The notes below the pieces were generated by a model. It worked only from the letters and a program-made list of their open reading frames with translations. It searched no databases and was not told the origin of the DNA. The translations under genes and the position numbers were made by a program. From contig JAEZGP010000740.1 of NCBI GenBank assembly GCA_023437285.1, forward strand, positions 1 through 6,813: a stretch of 6,813 bases of DNA. The letters are read 5' to 3'. Source of the stretch: Actinomycetes bacterium. Lineage in GTDB: Bacteria > Actinomycetota > Actinomycetes > Mycobacteriales > Micromonosporaceae. Positions 6,367-6,813 of the stretch are shown here, one piece after another (position 1 is the stretch's first letter; every line of letters starts with the position of its first letter).

Positions 6367-6813
6367 GTGCGTCAGCACAGCCTGCGCGAGCACAACCTCG
6401 CGCTCGTGCTGCGCCGGGTCGCCACCAGCCCGCGCCCCCTCTCCCGCGCCGACGTGGCCGCCGTCACCGGCCTGACCAGGGCAACCGTCTCCACTCTCGT
6501 CGACGATCTCGTGGCCGGAGGCCTGCTCGCCGAGCTTGATCCAGTGCCCCGGGCCGGCGTCGGCCGGCCGGCCACCGGCCTCGCGCTGAGCCCACTCGGC
6601 CCCTGCGGGCTGGGCCTGGAGATCAACGTCGACTACCTGGCCGCCTGCGTGACCGACTTGTCCGGCACGGTGCGACATCAGGTCGTACGCCACGAGGACC
6701 AGCGCGACCGCCCCGCCGACGACGCGCTCGCCGCCGTCGCGGAGGTCGCTGCCGCCGCGGCCGCCGTCGCCACCGCCGAACACCTACCCATCGCCGGCGC
6801 CGCGCTCGCCGTC
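6367..6813 (+). CDS. ROK-family transcriptional repressor, XylR-like (3' end cut by window)
   Basis: The visible 149 residues are the N-terminal part of a ROK (repressor, ORF, kinase) regulator, a family of roughly 380-400 residues; the frame stays open to the window edge. Residues 6-22 form the lead helix. Residues about 25-45 form a winged helix-turn-helix (LSRADVAAVTGLTRATVS), followed by VDDLVAGGLLAE and the wing with GRPAT (66-70). The ROK sensor domain opens at about 81 with GLGLEINVDYLAACVTDLSG. Its N-terminal loop lacks the DxGGTK phosphate motif of true ROK sugar kinases, as expected for a repressor. The C-terminal zinc motif lies outside the window. Its position divergent from xylA, sharing 103 bp of promoter DNA, makes it the likely xylose-responsive repressor of xylAB. 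The ligand is inferred from context only. Confidence 0.9.
   Translation, partial: MRQHSLREHNLALVLRRVATSPRPLSRADVAAVTGLTRATVSTLVDDLVAGGLLAELDPVPRAGVGRPATGLALSPLGPCGLGLEINVDYLAACVTDLSGTVRHQVVRHEDQRDRPADDALAAVAEVAAAAAAVATAEHLPIAGAALAV

Noticed and set aside
5094..6539. 481-codon plus-strand open frame opposite xylA, extending into the ROK region
   Set aside because: It is a mirror of xylA codons, crosses the promoter region, and then runs in the wrong frame through the ROK gene.

Overview
The window comes from a high-GC actinobacterium. GC is about 70%, codon third positions are overwhelmingly G or C, GTG starts are used, two genes look leaderless, and there is a secreted multi-domain cellulase with a family 2 cellulose-binding module. 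The gene set fits a soil or plant-litter degrader, with Micromonosporaceae as the best guess, but no marker gene fixes the genus.

Layout from left to right: (1) A hairpin at the left edge (1-27) lies just past the stop of a large minus-strand gene (45-3089). That gene encodes a secreted 1014-residue GH9 cellulase with the order signal peptide, CBM4, CBM4, Ig-like domain, GH9 catalytic domain, CBM2. (2) A 131-bp divergent intergenic region (3090-3220) holds a perfect 7+1+7 palindrome containing the CGAAA-N-TTTCG core known from actinomycete hemicellulase and cellulase regulation. It also holds a candidate TTGACA promoter for the cellulase and a -10 box for the next gene. (3) A small plus-strand gene (3221-3517) encodes a 98-residue MTH1187-type thiamine-binding protein (DUF77), apparently leaderless. 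(4) A 152-bp convergent gap (3518-3669) contains a perfect 18-bp hairpin, a shared terminator. (5) The minus-strand operon xylA-xylB (6263 down to 3670) encodes xylose isomerase and xylulokinase, overlapping by ATGA. (6) A 103-bp divergent region (6264-6366) carries the xylA promoter and ribosome binding site, short inverted repeats, and probably the promoter of a plus-strand ROK-family repressor. The repressor starts at 6367 and is cut off by the right edge of the window.

Together this is a plant cell-wall sugar neighbourhood. The cellulase attacks glucan outside the cell. XylA and XylB convert imported D-xylose to D-xylulose and then to xylulose 5-phosphate for the pentose phosphate pathway. 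The divergent ROK protein is the obvious candidate xylose-responsive repressor of xylAB. The cellulase has a different candidate operator from xylAB, which suggests separate control. Apart from the regulatory details everything falls in known families, and I see no mobile element, CRISPR array, tRNA or rRNA.
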